From Natrinema sp. DC36 (GTDB lineage Archaea > Halobacteriota > Halobacteria > Halobacteriales > Natrialbaceae), in contig NZ_CP084472.1 in NCBI RefSeq assembly GCF_020405225.1, forward strand, positions 1,798,001 through 1,862,000: a stretch of DNA of 64,000 nt, written 5' to 3'. The position numbers and the translations under genes were made by a program. Below, one piece after another: positions 7,944-16,613 of this stretch (the stretch's first letter is position 1; every line of letters begins with the position of its first letter). Below the pieces are notes generated by a model, which was not told the DNA's origin, searched no databases, and saw nothing but the letters and a program-made list of their open reading frames with translations.

Positions 7944-9299
7944 ATGCCCGCGGCCGAGAACGGCGTCGCAACCGACCTCGCGGCGTTCGTGACATCGCTC
8001 TCGGACGACGACGTGCCCGACGACGCGCGTCGACTGGCCGAACGCGCGATCCTCGATACCGTCGGCGTGACCCTCGCGGGAGCGGGTGCCGAGGGCGGGA
8101 CCGTCGCCGCGAGTGCGACCGCCGCCGAAACCGGCGAAACGACGGTGCTCGGTCGCGACCGGCAACTCCCGCTGTCCGACGCCGTCCTGGTGAACGCGAC
8201 CGCCGGCCACGCGCTGGACTTCGACGACGTCGCGCTGGCGGCGATGGACGGCCACCCGAGCGTGCCGATGGTCGCCCCGCTGCTGGCCGTCGGCGAGCGC
8301 GAGGGCGCGACCGGACGGGACGTTCTCACGGCCTTCGTCGCCGGTTTCGAGGCGCAGCACTTCCTCTCGAGGCCAATCAGTCCCGGCCACTACGAGGGCG
8401 GCTGGCACGCCACCTCGACCGTCGGCCTCTTCGGTGCCGCCGCGGCCGTCGCGAACCTGCTCGGGCTTTCCCTCGACCGCGCCGAACACGCGCTCACTAT
8501 CGCCGCATCGATGCCGGCCGGCCTCAAGCGAAACTTCGGGACGACGACCAAGTCGATCCACGCTGGCCAGGCCGCTCGATCGGGTACGACCGCGGCCCTA
8601 CTCGCCGCCGAGGGCGCGACCGCCGATTCGAGAGCGATCGACGGAGACCGCGGCTTCTTCGACCTCTATCGCGGGGACCGCGAACCGGACCTCGAGCGGG
8701 TGCCCGACCTCGGCTCGCACTGGGCGCTGTGCGAGGACGGCATCGACGTCAAGAAGTACCCGTGCTGTTACTACACCCACGCCGCGATCGACGCCGCGAT
8801 CGAACTCGCCGAGGAGTACGACCTCGAGACGGACGATATCGACGAAGTTCGAGTGACGGCCTCCCAGGGTGCGGCCGACGCGCTCGCACACGACGACCCC
8901 GCGACGGGCCTCGAGGCGAAGTTCTCGATGCCGTACCTGATCGGGAGCGCGTTCGCCCGACGACGCGTCGGGCTCGCCGCATTCGACGAGGAGCGGATCG
9001 ACGATCCGGCAGTTCAGGCCGTCCGCGAGCGCGTGTCCCTCATCGTCGACGGGAACCTGTCGTACGACTCGAACGCCGCGCACGTTGCGGTGACGACTCG
9101 TGCCGGCGACGAGTACGACCGCAGCCAGGAACGGCCTCCCGGGACCCACGACGACCCGCTCTCGGACGACGAACTGCACGAGAAGTTCCGACTGTGCGCA
9201 GACCACGCCCCGGAAACGGTCGCGGTCGACGACGCGCTGGCTGCGCTGGACGAGCTGCGGACGGTGTCGGACGTGAACGACGTCCTCGAGTGGCTCTGA
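7944..9299 (+). CDS. MmgE/PrpD family protein
   Basis: A 451-residue protein of the MmgE/PrpD family (2-methylcitrate dehydratase, cis-aconitate decarboxylase and relatives). Visible signatures: ERAILDTVGVTLAG near the N-terminus, NATAGHALDFDDV around residue 89, GGWHATSTVGLFGAAAAVA, and GIDVKKYPCCYYTHAAIDA in the second half. The family dehydrates or decarboxylates tricarboxylic acids; no prpB/prpC neighbours are present, so the substrate is open. It begins 2 nt after the small ORF at 7777 and probably shares its transcript. Confidence 0.87.
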   Translation: MPAAENGVATDLAAFVTSLSDDDVPDDARRLAERAILDTVGVTLAGAGAEGGTVAASATAAETGETTVLGRDRQLPLSDAVLVNATAGHALDFDDVALAAMDGHPSVPMVAPLLAVGEREGATGRDVLTAFVAGFEAQHFLSRPISPGHYEGGWHATSTVGLFGAAAAVANLLGLSLDRAEHALTIAASMPAGLKRNFGTTTKSIHAGQAARSGTTAALLAAEGATADSRAIDGDRGFFDLYRGDREPDLERVPDLGSHWALCEDGIDVKKYPCCYYTHAAIDAAIELAEEYDLETDDIDEVRVTASQGAADALAHDDPATGLEAKFSMPYLIGSAFARRRVGLAAFDEERIDDPAVQAVRERVSLIVDGNLSYDSNAAHVAVTTRAGDEYDRSQERPPGTHDDPLSDDELHEKFRLCADHAPETVAVDDALAALDELRTVSDVNDVLEWL

Positions 9300-9375
9300 A
9301 CGCCGACGGTCCGGCGGTCACTCGGCCGCAGTCGTTTCGGGACGTTTACCTGCCGGCCGCCCCCACGTGACGGCG

Positions 9376-10446
9376 ATGACGCTGTACTCGCGGGTCAGGC
9401 CCCTCGCGTTCAAACTGCCGGCCGAGACGGCTCACGATCTCGGCAAACGGACGCTCCGGGCGACCCAATCGACCTGGCCGACGCGGGCGGCGCTGGCCGC
9501 CGCCTACCAGTACCGGCATCCCGCACTCGAGGTCGACCTGTTCGACGCGACGTTTCCGAACCCGGTCGGCGTCGCCGCCGGCTTCGACAAGAACGCCGAA
9601 GTGACTCACGCGCTCGAGGCGTTAGGCTTCGGCTTCGTCGAAGTCGGAACCGTCACACCCTATCCGCAGTCGGGTAACGACCGGCCCCGACTCTTCCGCC
9701 TGCGAGAGGACGAGGCGATGGTTAATCGGATGGGATTCAACGGCCAGGGAATGGAGCGCGTCAAATCGCGACTCGAGACCGACGGCACCCCGAATATCCC
9801 ACTCGGCGTCAACGTCGGCAAGATGAACTCCTCGAGCGAGCGCGAGGCGATCGAGGACTACCGACGCGTCTTCGATCGACTCTCGCCGTTCGCCGACTAC
9901 GTCGTGGTCAACGTCTCCTGTCCGAACACGCCCGACGAGTTCGACGAGGGCTCGCCCGAGCACCTCCGGACGATCTTCGAGACGCTCGAGGCCGAAAACG
10001 ATCGGGACGTGCCGATTCTGGTGAAAATCGGTCCAGACGAGCCCCAGGAGTCCGTCTTCGACCTGGTCGACATCGTCCACGAGTTCGATCTCGACGGCAT
10101 CGTCGCGACGAACACGTCGACGACCCGCGAGGGCCTCGAGTCGCCGAACCGCGAGGAGTGGGGCGGACTCAGCGGGAAACCGATGGCGGACCGCTCGACG
10201 GCGGTCATCCGCGCGATCGCGGAGTACACGGACGGCGACCTGCCGATCATCGGCGTCGGCGGCGTCGATTCGGCGGAGAGCGCCTACGAAAAGATCAGGG
10301 CCGGCGCGTCGCTCGTCCAGTTGTACACCGGTTTCGTCTACGACGGGCCGTCGACGGCCAAGCGGATCAACAGGGGACTGGTCGAATTGCTCGAGCGCGA
10401 CGGCTACTCGTCGGTCGAAGCGGCGGTCGGCGCGGATCTCGAGTAG
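9376..10446 (+). CDS. pyrD: Dihydroorotate dehydrogenase (class 2-like)
   Basis: A 356-residue FMN enzyme of pyrimidine synthesis, oxidising dihydroorotate to orotate with quinone. Class 2 features: an N-terminal membrane-associating segment (YSRVRPLAFKLPAETAHDLG), PNPVGVAAGFDKNAE, VGTVTPYPQSGNDRPRLFRL, NRMGFNGQG, and a C-terminal FMN-phosphate site around IIGVGGVDSAE. At the catalytic-base position the motif reads VNVSCPNTP with Cys182, whereas class 2 enzymes normally have Ser. A GTG at 9367 is in frame, but the ATG at 9376 matches the family N-terminus. A TATA-like GTTTACC lies near 9342. Confidence 0.93.
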   Translation: MTLYSRVRPLAFKLPAETAHDLGKRTLRATQSTWPTRAALAAAYQYRHPALEVDLFDATFPNPVGVAAGFDKNAEVTHALEALGFGFVEVGTVTPYPQSGNDRPRLFRLREDEAMVNRMGFNGQGMERVKSRLETDGTPNIPLGVNVGKMNSSSEREAIEDYRRVFDRLSPFADYVVVNVSCPNTPDEFDEGSPEHLRTIFETLEAENDRDVPILVKIGPDEPQESVFDLVDIVHEFDLDGIVATNTSTTREGLESPNREEWGGLSGKPMADRSTAVIRAIAEYTDGDLPIIGVGGVDSAESAYEKIRAGASLVQLYTGFVYDGPSTAKRINRGLVELLERDGYSSVEAAVGADLE

Positions 10447-10467
10447 CCGGGGAACGCGTCCTCGTGA

Positions 10468-10716
10468 TCAGTCGGCCGGTTCGGGGTCGTCGATCGCGTC
10501 GTCGAGTCCGTGGTGCTCCGCTGGGCCGACGACCTCGTCGGTCTGCTCCTCGCGGATCTCCCGGGAGTTGGAGTCCTGCCGTTGTGATTCGACCATCGGC
10601 TCGGTATCGCCGCCGGTGACGGAGAGGAAAACCGACCGCAACCGCTCGGTCTTGTCCGTCTCGGCCGTCCCGTCCGATTCGTCGCTCTCGTCCGCCGTGG
10701 CGTCTGTTTCGGTCAT
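10468..10716 (-). CDS. Acidic hypothetical protein (82 residues)
   Basis: An 82-residue, very acidic protein without membrane segments or Cys, convergent with pyrD 21 nt away. The composition (Asp/Glu/Thr-rich ends, middle section RLRSVFLSVTGGDTEPM) is typical of small haloarchaeal cytoplasmic proteins. No function can be assigned. The acidic composition and haloarchaeal codon use are the main reason for calling it a gene. Confidence 0.6.
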   Translation of the reverse strand: MTETDATADESDESDGTAETDKTERLRSVFLSVTGGDTEPMVESQRQDSNSREIREEQTDEVVGPAEHHGLDDAIDDPEPAD

Positions 10717-10981
10717 GGCGAGCGGTCCTCATCGAGACCTGACGAACGGGCAGTGAATATAAATCGGTCGCGACTTTCTCGGACTGAGAATCGTCACGGG
10801 AACCGACTGATCAAGGCTCGACGATCGTCGATGGTGAGACGATGGACGTCCGCCATCGGTCTCCCGGCCGTTCGAACGGAAGACGATCATACTCGAGAGA
10901 GGCGCAAGTCCCGACGTTCCCGCGGCGGCGGTCGGCGACGGCACATCGACGACCGTCGAGTCGAGGAACAGTTCGGGTCGA

Positions 10982-12190
10982 TTACTCCGTTGTGTATTTG
11001 ACGTCGTTGTTCGTTCCTTCGTCGACGAAGTAGGGGCACTCGTCGTCGGAGAGGAAGTTCCCCGTTCCCGTGGTATCGGACGACTCCTCGTCGAGGAACA
11101 GCTCCGCTTCGCCGTTACGAGTCGAGACGTTTTCGTTCAGCGCGCATTCGCTACCGCTAACCCGAATTCCGGCGAGGTCGTTCTCCGAAGTCGTGTTTTC
11201 CTCGATGCGACCGCGCTCGCCATCGATATTGAGCCCATCAGCGGCGCTACCGGTGATTTCGTTCCCTCTGACCAGGTTCTCGGTTCCGGAAACGATAAAA
11301 CCGTACCCTCGAGTGTCTCGTACCGCGTTCCGTTTGAACTCGTTGCCGGTGCCCGTCGCGCTGATTCCGACCCACCCAGAGCCTGTGACGGTGTTCTCGA
11401 GAAGCGCGTTGGTATCCGATTCCCGCAGCACGACGTTCTCGTGTTCGTTGTCGCGAATGTTGTTTTCCTCGAGTCCGTTTCCGTGCGAGTTCCCGAGTTC
11501 GACACCGGTGAAATTGTTCGAAAATATATTTTTCTCGATCGTATTCTGGTTCGAATTCAGCAGTTCGAGCCCGCGGGTGAGGTCGTGGTCCCCGTTATTG
11601 CTCGTGTTTTCGGTAACCACGTTGTCGTCCGAGTCGAACAGTGCGATTCCGCGCCACCCCGTGCGATCCACGGTGTTTTCGGCGACCGTGATCGCGGTCG
11701 AATTCTCGAGATAGATACCGACGTTGTTTTCGCGCACCGTCGTTGCTCCGATAGACCCGTCCCGCACGTCGTCGAAGTGAATTCCGGCCCCGAAGTTCGA
11801 GACCGTCACGTTCGTCACGGTGATATCGGAGAGGGGTTCTGAACCGGGCGCATCCGTACCGATACCGGCCGTGTCCGGGTCCGGACGGTCCGGGTCCGGA
11901 AGGGCGCGGTCACCGGTTCGAACGATCTCGTGTCCCCGTCCATCGAGCGTGACGTCGCTCGCCCGAATCGTGAGACAGGTCTCGTCGGCGACCGCCAGAT
12001 CGTCACCGAGCACGTACTCCCCAGGTTCGGTGATCGTCGTCCGCTCCGTGATGACGGTCGGTTCGTCCGTTTCGTCGCTCTGCGCGCTGGCACCCGCGCC
12101 GAGCGCGACGAGGCCAGTCGTAGCGACCGCACCTCCGCGAAGGAGCGTTCGTCGGTTCAGGTACGACTTCGCAGCGTTTTCGTCTCGCAT
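10982..12190 (-). CDS. Tat-exported right-handed beta-helix (NosD-like) protein
   Basis: A 402-residue secreted protein. It starts with a Tat signal (NRRTLLRGG at 12-20, hydrophobic stretch, GASAQSD cleavage region). From about residue 45 on it consists of parallel beta-helix repeats of the NosD/periplasmic copper-binding type: many turns with N(x)I/V(x)xN and G(I/V)xLxxS patterns such as VGIYLENSTAITVAENTVDR. Beta-helix proteins of this kind bind or cleave polysaccharides; catalytic residues are not evident. It lies between pyrD and the dihydroorotase-like gene without obvious operon partners. Confidence 0.85.
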   Translation of the reverse strand: MRDENAAKSYLNRRTLLRGGAVATTGLVALGAGASAQSDETDEPTVITERTTITEPGEYVLGDDLAVADETCLTIRASDVTLDGRGHEIVRTGDRALPDPDRPDPDTAGIGTDAPGSEPLSDITVTNVTVSNFGAGIHFDDVRDGSIGATTVRENNVGIYLENSTAITVAENTVDRTGWRGIALFDSDDNVVTENTSNNGDHDLTRGLELLNSNQNTIEKNIFSNNFTGVELGNSHGNGLEENNIRDNEHENVVLRESDTNALLENTVTGSGWVGISATGTGNEFKRNAVRDTRGYGFIVSGTENLVRGNEITGSAADGLNIDGERGRIEENTTSENDLAGIRVSGSECALNENVSTRNGEAELFLDEESSDTTGTGNFLSDDECPYFVDEGTNNDVKYTTE

Positions 12191-12232
12191 GGTCGTACCC
12201 TGTCGAGAGGGTCGTATTCCTATGGACCATTT

Positions 12233-12259
12233 ATTCGCTCATCGGAACGTTGAGCGAAT
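12233..12259. promoter_or_regulatory. 9-bp inverted repeat upstream of the NosD-like gene
   Basis: ATTCGCTCA (12233-12241) and TGAGCGAAT (12251-12259) form a perfect 9-bp dyad with a 9-nt spacer, 43-69 nt before the ATG at 12190. A third partial copy (ATTCGCTGA) follows near 12281. The dyad overlaps the AT-rich stretch where a TATA box for the minus-strand gene would be, so it may be an operator. Confidence 0.45.
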
Positions 12260-12359
12260 TAAAATAGAACAGACTTATATATTCGCTGACGGAATTACAA
12301 TGAAACGGACGTTCCGACGGGGGACTGTCGGCCCGGTCCGAGAGGACTCGAGCGGCGGG

Positions 12360-13727
12360 CTACGCGACGTCGACGCGCGTTCCGTGTCCCGCCTCGCCGA
12401 CGACCGCGACGTCCTCGTAGACGACCTCGCCGCGGACCACGGTCGCGACCGCCTTCCCCGTAAAGGACTCGCCCTCGAACGGCGTCACGCAGTTCTTCGA
12501 ATGCAACTCTCGCCGGTCCTCGAGCGTCCACTCCCGCTCCGGATCGACGATGGTGAAGTCGGCGTCGGTCCCGACCTGCAGCGATCCCTTCTGCGGGTAC
12601 ATCCCCCAGACCTGCGCCGGACGCGTCGAGTGGCGGCGGACCCACTCCTCGAGCGAGAGCCGTCCGCCATCGACGAAGGTGAGCATGGCCGGCACCTCGG
12701 TCTCGAGGCCGACGAAGCCCGAAATTGCGTTCCACGTGTTCCCGAAGGGGTCGTCGACTTTCTTCTCCGCGGGCGTGTGCGGTGCGTGGTCGGTGGCGAT
12801 GCAGTCGATCACGCCGTCGTCGATGCCGATCTCCCAGAGCCTGTCGCGTTCCTCGGCGTCCCGAATGGGTGGCTGAACACGCGCGACGTTCCCCTTCTCT
12901 CGCATGACCTCCTCGGTGAACCAGAGGTAGTGGGGCGTCGTCTCGGCGGTGACATCGACGCCGCGTTCTTTCCCGCGGCCGACAGCCTCTGCCGCCGATC
13001 CCGACGAGACGTGGAACATGTGGATCTTCGCGCCGGTCTCCTCGGCGAAGGTGATCATCCGCTCGACGGCCTCCCGTTCGGCGATCACGGGCCGCGAGTG
13101 GGAGTGATCGATCGGTTCGTTTCTCCCCTCGGCCTTGAAGCGCTCCGTGTAGTGATCGATGATCTCGCCGTTTTCCTCGTGGAATCCCAGTCGCTTGCCG
13201 GTCTCTCGGATCTTCTCCATGGCTTCGAGAATTTCGCCGTCGTTCGGCGGCGGGACGTCGCCGACCGTCGAGCCGAGGAAGACCTTGAACCCGAGCGGGC
13301 CGACTGCGTCGATCTCGGGAATGAGATCGAGATTCTCCGAGGTGACGACCGCGTAACTCTGAAAGTCCACGTGGGCCGAGGCCTCACCGCGCTCGAATTT
13401 GAGCTCGAGATTCTCGGGGCTGTCGATGACGGGGTCCGTATTCGGCATCCCGACGACGGTCGTCACGCCGCCGGCGGCCGCCGCTCGCGTCGCGGATTCC
13501 CAGTCTTCCTTGTACTCGAGGCCGGGTTCGCGGTTGTGGATGTGGCAGTCGACGATCCCGGGGACCAGCACGTTCCCCTCGGCGTCGAGGACGCGATCGG
13601 CGTCGGGAAGCCGGTCGCTCCGGCCGACGGCGACGATTTGTCCGTCCTCGACGGCGATGCCCGCGTCGGGCGTCCGGCCCGCGGGCGTGACGACGGTACT
13701 GTTACGCACGACGAGATCCACGGTCAT
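12360..13727 (-). CDS. pyrC: Dihydroorotase-like cyclic amidohydrolase
   Basis: A 455-residue amidohydrolase. The first metal motif is DCHIHNREPG with H62, H64 and R66; Arg after HxH is typical of dihydroorotase (substrate carboxylate), where allantoinase has Asn. K148 in GFKVFLGS is placed like the carboxylated lysine of hydantoinase/allantoinase relatives. MPNTDP and a C-terminal DHAPHT motif complete the site. It most likely closes carbamoyl-aspartate to dihydroorotate, upstream of PyrD; allantoinase or dihydropyrimidinase is the alternative. A TATA-like CTATAT lies about 26 nt before the ATG, suggesting a leaderless transcript. Confidence 0.85.
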   Translation of the reverse strand: MTVDLVVRNSTVVTPAGRTPDAGIAVEDGQIVAVGRSDRLPDADRVLDAEGNVLVPGIVDCHIHNREPGLEYKEDWESATRAAAAGGVTTVVGMPNTDPVIDSPENLELKFERGEASAHVDFQSYAVVTSENLDLIPEIDAVGPLGFKVFLGSTVGDVPPPNDGEILEAMEKIRETGKRLGFHEENGEIIDHYTERFKAEGRNEPIDHSHSRPVIAEREAVERMITFAEETGAKIHMFHVSSGSAAEAVGRGKERGVDVTAETTPHYLWFTEEVMREKGNVARVQPPIRDAEERDRLWEIGIDDGVIDCIATDHAPHTPAEKKVDDPFGNTWNAISGFVGLETEVPAMLTFVDGGRLSLEEWVRRHSTRPAQVWGMYPQKGSLQVGTDADFTIVDPEREWTLEDRRELHSKNCVTPFEGESFTGKAVATVVRGEVVYEDVAVVGEAGHGTRVDVA

Positions 13728-14407
13728 TGCCGTGGAATTGCCGAGGACCGCGCATATAGCTTCCCCAAACGGCTCGAGTCCGATCGGTCAACCGCCACGC
13801 GGTGGCGCGCGCTGTACCGCGGCGAATTGCGAGGCCTGAGCGAAGTGAAGGCCTCGGTAGTGTGAGCCGCGGTCCGACCTGCGCGAGGTCTTCGCGAACA
13901 GAGTGAGGGAAGGGTTGTCAGAGCGTGCTCTGACAGTGGATGAGGGAGGAGCACCGCAACGACCGAATCGATTGGGGGGGGCGTGGCGATCACTAGCCGC
14001 CAGGGTCGCAGAACACTCGGTACCACCCTCACTGCTACGAGAGCAAATTGATAGTTCACACGGACGCGGATCTCTCCACGCAGGCGATCCAGATGTCGAA
14101 GATACGTTTCCGTTCGAAAGCGTCCAAGCCGCCGATTCCGGGCCGACCGGCCGGTTCTCAGCCGCGACTCGAGCGCGAGTCCCGACCTACTCACCGCGCA
14201 GTTCTGCGAAAAATTCCAACGGCACCGAACAGCGTTCTCACGCGATCCGCCTCCGTCAGCGCTGCCCGACCGTATCCTTGGGTACCATGATTCCCGATCG
14301 AGGCCAATAAAGACGACGCTGTATGCGGTGCCTTACGCCGTCTCGAGCCCGAGTACGCGGGGGTACGAATCGGATACTAAACAGCGAGGTGGTGCTACCG
14401 CCAGGAA
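13728..14407. other. Intergenic region without a convincing gene
   Basis: Frames are open on both strands, but the products are basic and unlike haloarchaeal proteins. The section 13820-13935 has the purine/pyrimidine rhythm (GAGCGAAGTGAAGG, AACAGAGTGAGGG) seen in haloarchaeal intergenic repeats, and contains a 9-bp hairpin. The last 35 nt before the epimerase gene include an A-rich CTAAACAGC at 14377-14385 that may act as its TATA region. Confidence 0.45.
13916..13935. repeat. Perfect 9-bp hairpin
   Basis: TGTCAGAGC (13916-13924), a 2-nt loop and GCTCTGACA (13927-13935) form a perfect stem. It lies in an intergenic region and is not followed by a T-run on either strand, so a protein-binding site or a remnant of an intergenic repeat is likelier than a terminator. 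Confidence 0.45.
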
Positions 14408-15397
14408 ATGGACTCGCCAGCGATTCGCGACAGCACGGTGCTCGTGACCGGCGGCGCGGGCTTTATCGGTAGCCACCTCGTCGAGGCGCTGACGCCCCAC
14501 AACGAGGTCAGGGTCCTCGACAACCTCACGACCGGCGACAGAACCCACCTCCCCGACGGCGTGACGGTGATCGAGGGCGATATTCGGGACCCGATCGCGC
14601 TGCAAAAAGCGGCCCGCGGCGTCGACGTGATCTTCCACCACGCCGCACTCGTCAGCGTCGGACGGAGCGTCGACGCGCCACGACGGAGCAATCGCACGAA
14701 CCTCGAGGCGAGTCTGCTGGTTCTCGAGCAGGCCCGGCAGGAGGACGCCCGGGTCGTCGTCGCCTCGAGCGCGGCGGTGTACGGTCACCCCCAAGAGCTG
14801 CCGGTCACCGAAACGGCGCCGACGAACCCGACCTCGCCTTACGGCGTCCAGAAGCTCGCCCTCGACCAGTACACCCGCCTCTACGAGGAGCTGTACGATC
14901 TGCCGACCGTCGCGTTGCGCTATTTCAACGCCTACGGCCCGCGCCAACAGGGGCCCTACAGCGGCGTGATTTCGACGTTCCTCGAGCAGGCGCGGGCGGG
15001 CGAGCCGATCACGGTCGAGGGAGACGGCGAGCAGAGTCGGGACTTCGTTCACGTGAGCGACGTCGTCCGGGCGAACCTGCGGGCGGCGACGACCGACGCG
15101 GTCGGCGAGGCGTTCAACATCGGGACGGGCCAGCGAACGACGATCCTGGAACTCGCCGAGATCGTCCGGGATGCGACCGGATCGTCCTCACCGATCGTCC
15201 ACCGAGATTCTCGCCCCGGCGATATCAGACACAGCGGCGCGGACACCACGAAGGCGACGCGCGAACTCGGGTTCGACGCCCGGATCGATCTCGAGTCCGG
15301 AATCCGGTCGCTGGTCGACGGGGGCGAGCGGACGCCGCTCGAGGAAGACGCTGGCACGCTACTGGAGTCGAACCGGGAACACGGTTCGTACAGTTGA
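14408..15397 (+). CDS. NAD-dependent UDP-sugar epimerase (GalE/WbpP-like)
   Basis: A 329-residue extended short-chain dehydrogenase. Rossmann motif TGGAGFIGSHLVE at about 14-26, SSAAVYG (catalytic Ser region), YGVQKLALDQY with the catalytic Tyr-x-x-x-Lys, and ALRYFNAYGPRQ. The whole pattern fits UDP-glucose or UDP-GlcNAc 4-epimerases. It probably feeds the glycan genes further on, although it is separated from them by 8 kb. Catalytic residues look intact; substrate is inferred only at the level of UDP-hexose. Confidence 0.87.
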   Translation: MDSPAIRDSTVLVTGGAGFIGSHLVEALTPHNEVRVLDNLTTGDRTHLPDGVTVIEGDIRDPIALQKAARGVDVIFHHAALVSVGRSVDAPRRSNRTNLEASLLVLEQARQEDARVVVASSAAVYGHPQELPVTETAPTNPTSPYGVQKLALDQYTRLYEELYDLPTVALRYFNAYGPRQQGPYSGVISTFLEQARAGEPITVEGDGEQSRDFVHVSDVVRANLRAATTDAVGEAFNIGTGQRTTILELAEIVRDATGSSSPIVHRDSRPGDIRHSGADTTKATRELGFDARIDLESGIRSLVDGGERTPLEEDAGTLLESNREHGSYS

Positions 15398-15880
15398 TTC
15401 GATCGATATCACGGTACGGTTCGTATCCGCTGATGTATCGGGCCCGATATCAGTGCGACACCGAGACGGCTGTCGTCGAGACGAGCGCATCACTTCCCAT
15501 GTTCGATTCCTAGACAGTCGCGCCAATGTTTTGTTACTCGCTAAATCCGGAACGAATCCGCACTAACCGTTGGAAACGTCCGGACGAGTTTATCCGGTCT
15601 CTCGAACAAAGACTGCCTATACCATGACTGGCGAGTGTTCGGCTGCGGTGATCGCGGATCGAGTCGATCACTGCCCGCCATCGATAGGGAATGACTGTCC
15701 AGGACCCCATCACGGCATCCCACTGGTACCGATGGATTGGAACCGGTCAGCCGAGTGGAATTCACGTTCTGGAAGAGATATCGGTACCGTACTAACAGCA
15801 CATGGGTTATAAAAAGCGATTTGTAGAATGGTCACGAGGATACAGGATATGAACGACGTGAACACGGGTTTCCCACAGCC
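15398..15880. other. Intergenic region with promoter of the next gene
   Basis: No gene recognised. It contains a strong TATA-like element at 15807-15816 and a short ORF at 15849-15884, both described separately. The rest shows no repeats, RNA genes or haloarchaeal-like coding frames. Confidence 0.5.
15807..15816 (+). promoter_or_regulatory. TATA box (TTATAAAAAG)
   Basis: TTATAAAAAG is a near-ideal archaeal TATA element in a GC-rich setting. It lies 42 nt before the ATG of the short ORF at 15849 and 74 nt before the winged-helix gene at 15881, so transcription should start near 15835-15840. Confidence 0.6.
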
Positions 15881-15884
15881 ATGA
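15849..15884 (+). other. Possible 11-codon leader ORF
   Basis: ATG at 15849 opens an 11-codon frame (MNDVNTGFPQP) whose TGA overlaps the next gene's ATG (ATGA at 15881). It begins about 40 nt after a strong TATA box, so it would be the first start codon on the transcript. Confidence 0.3.
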
Positions 15885-16381
15885 GCATCCACCGACGAGC
15901 TCCCCGATCCATCGTCGCGCTCGTTCCGTCGACCAGTGGAGCCGTCGGATCAGCGGTGACCACGGGCGCTCGGCCGGGGTTCGTCTCGTGGTCAGCCCGA
16001 CCGCTCCAGCTAGAGGGAAGCGCCCACATCGCTGCGCTCGCTGGAATGATCGCGCTCGCGCTTCTCGGAGGGATACTCGTCGCTCGCAACCGGTACGAGG
16101 AACCGGCCTCGCTCGCGGCCGGTCCCGAGACGCATCCCGAGGAGTTCGTGACCGATCGGGAGCGCGTCCGACAACTCCTCCGGGAAAACGGCGGGCGGAT
16201 GAAGCAGTCGAGCATCGTCGACTCCGTCGACTGGTCGAAAGCGAAGGTCAGTCGACTGCTCGCAGACCTCGAGGAGGACGAACAGATCACGAAACTGCGT
16301 CTCGGACGGGAGAACCTGGTCTGTCTGCCGGGTCACGAACCGACGGCGTCGAAATCGCCCGAACAGGTGAACGACGATTAA
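15881..16381 (+). CDS. Membrane-anchored winged-helix regulator
   Basis: A 166-residue protein with one clear helix (about residues 47-67, HIAALAGMIALALLGGILVA) and a C-terminal winged-helix domain (residues 90-150: RVRQLLRENGGRMKQSSIVD, then SKAKVSRLLADLEEDEQITK). This MarR-like domain attached to a helix recurs in haloarchaea (DUF7343-like). It directly precedes the surface-protein gene at 16614 on the same strand, so it may control surface functions. The N-terminal 45 residues could also form a signal-like segment. Confidence 0.75.
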   Translation: MSIHRRAPRSIVALVPSTSGAVGSAVTTGARPGFVSWSARPLQLEGSAHIAALAGMIALALLGGILVARNRYEEPASLAAGPETHPEEFVTDRERVRQLLRENGGRMKQSSIVDSVDWSKAKVSRLLADLEEDEQITKLRLGRENLVCLPGHEPTASKSPEQVNDD

Positions 16382-16613
16382 TCACTCATCCCGACAGCGG
16401 GGCGCGATCCGCGTGTGGTGTCCCAGTTCTCGCTGCCGGTGCCGAGTGTACGGGAACTGACCGTCGACCGTTCCTATCAGCAATCGTTGTTTTCCGCGAA
16501 CGAACGAGACACTGAATACGCTACTGCTGGGCCGTAGTATCCGATTTCTCGCGTAATGGTTCCGCCGGTTTATGCGCCGAAGCAACGACGAAACTGGTGC
16601 CTTCACGGCAACT

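Noticed and set aside
11820-13865. 681-codon open frame on the plus strand
   Set aside because: It runs antisense to the NosD-like and dihydroorotase-like genes, and its product is Arg/Asp/Val-rich without any motif. It is a by-product of high GC content at third positions.
13724-14194. 156-codon minus-strand frame before the dihydroorotase-like gene
   Set aside because: Arg-rich composition unlike haloarchaeal proteins, and it would run through the TATA region of the gene.
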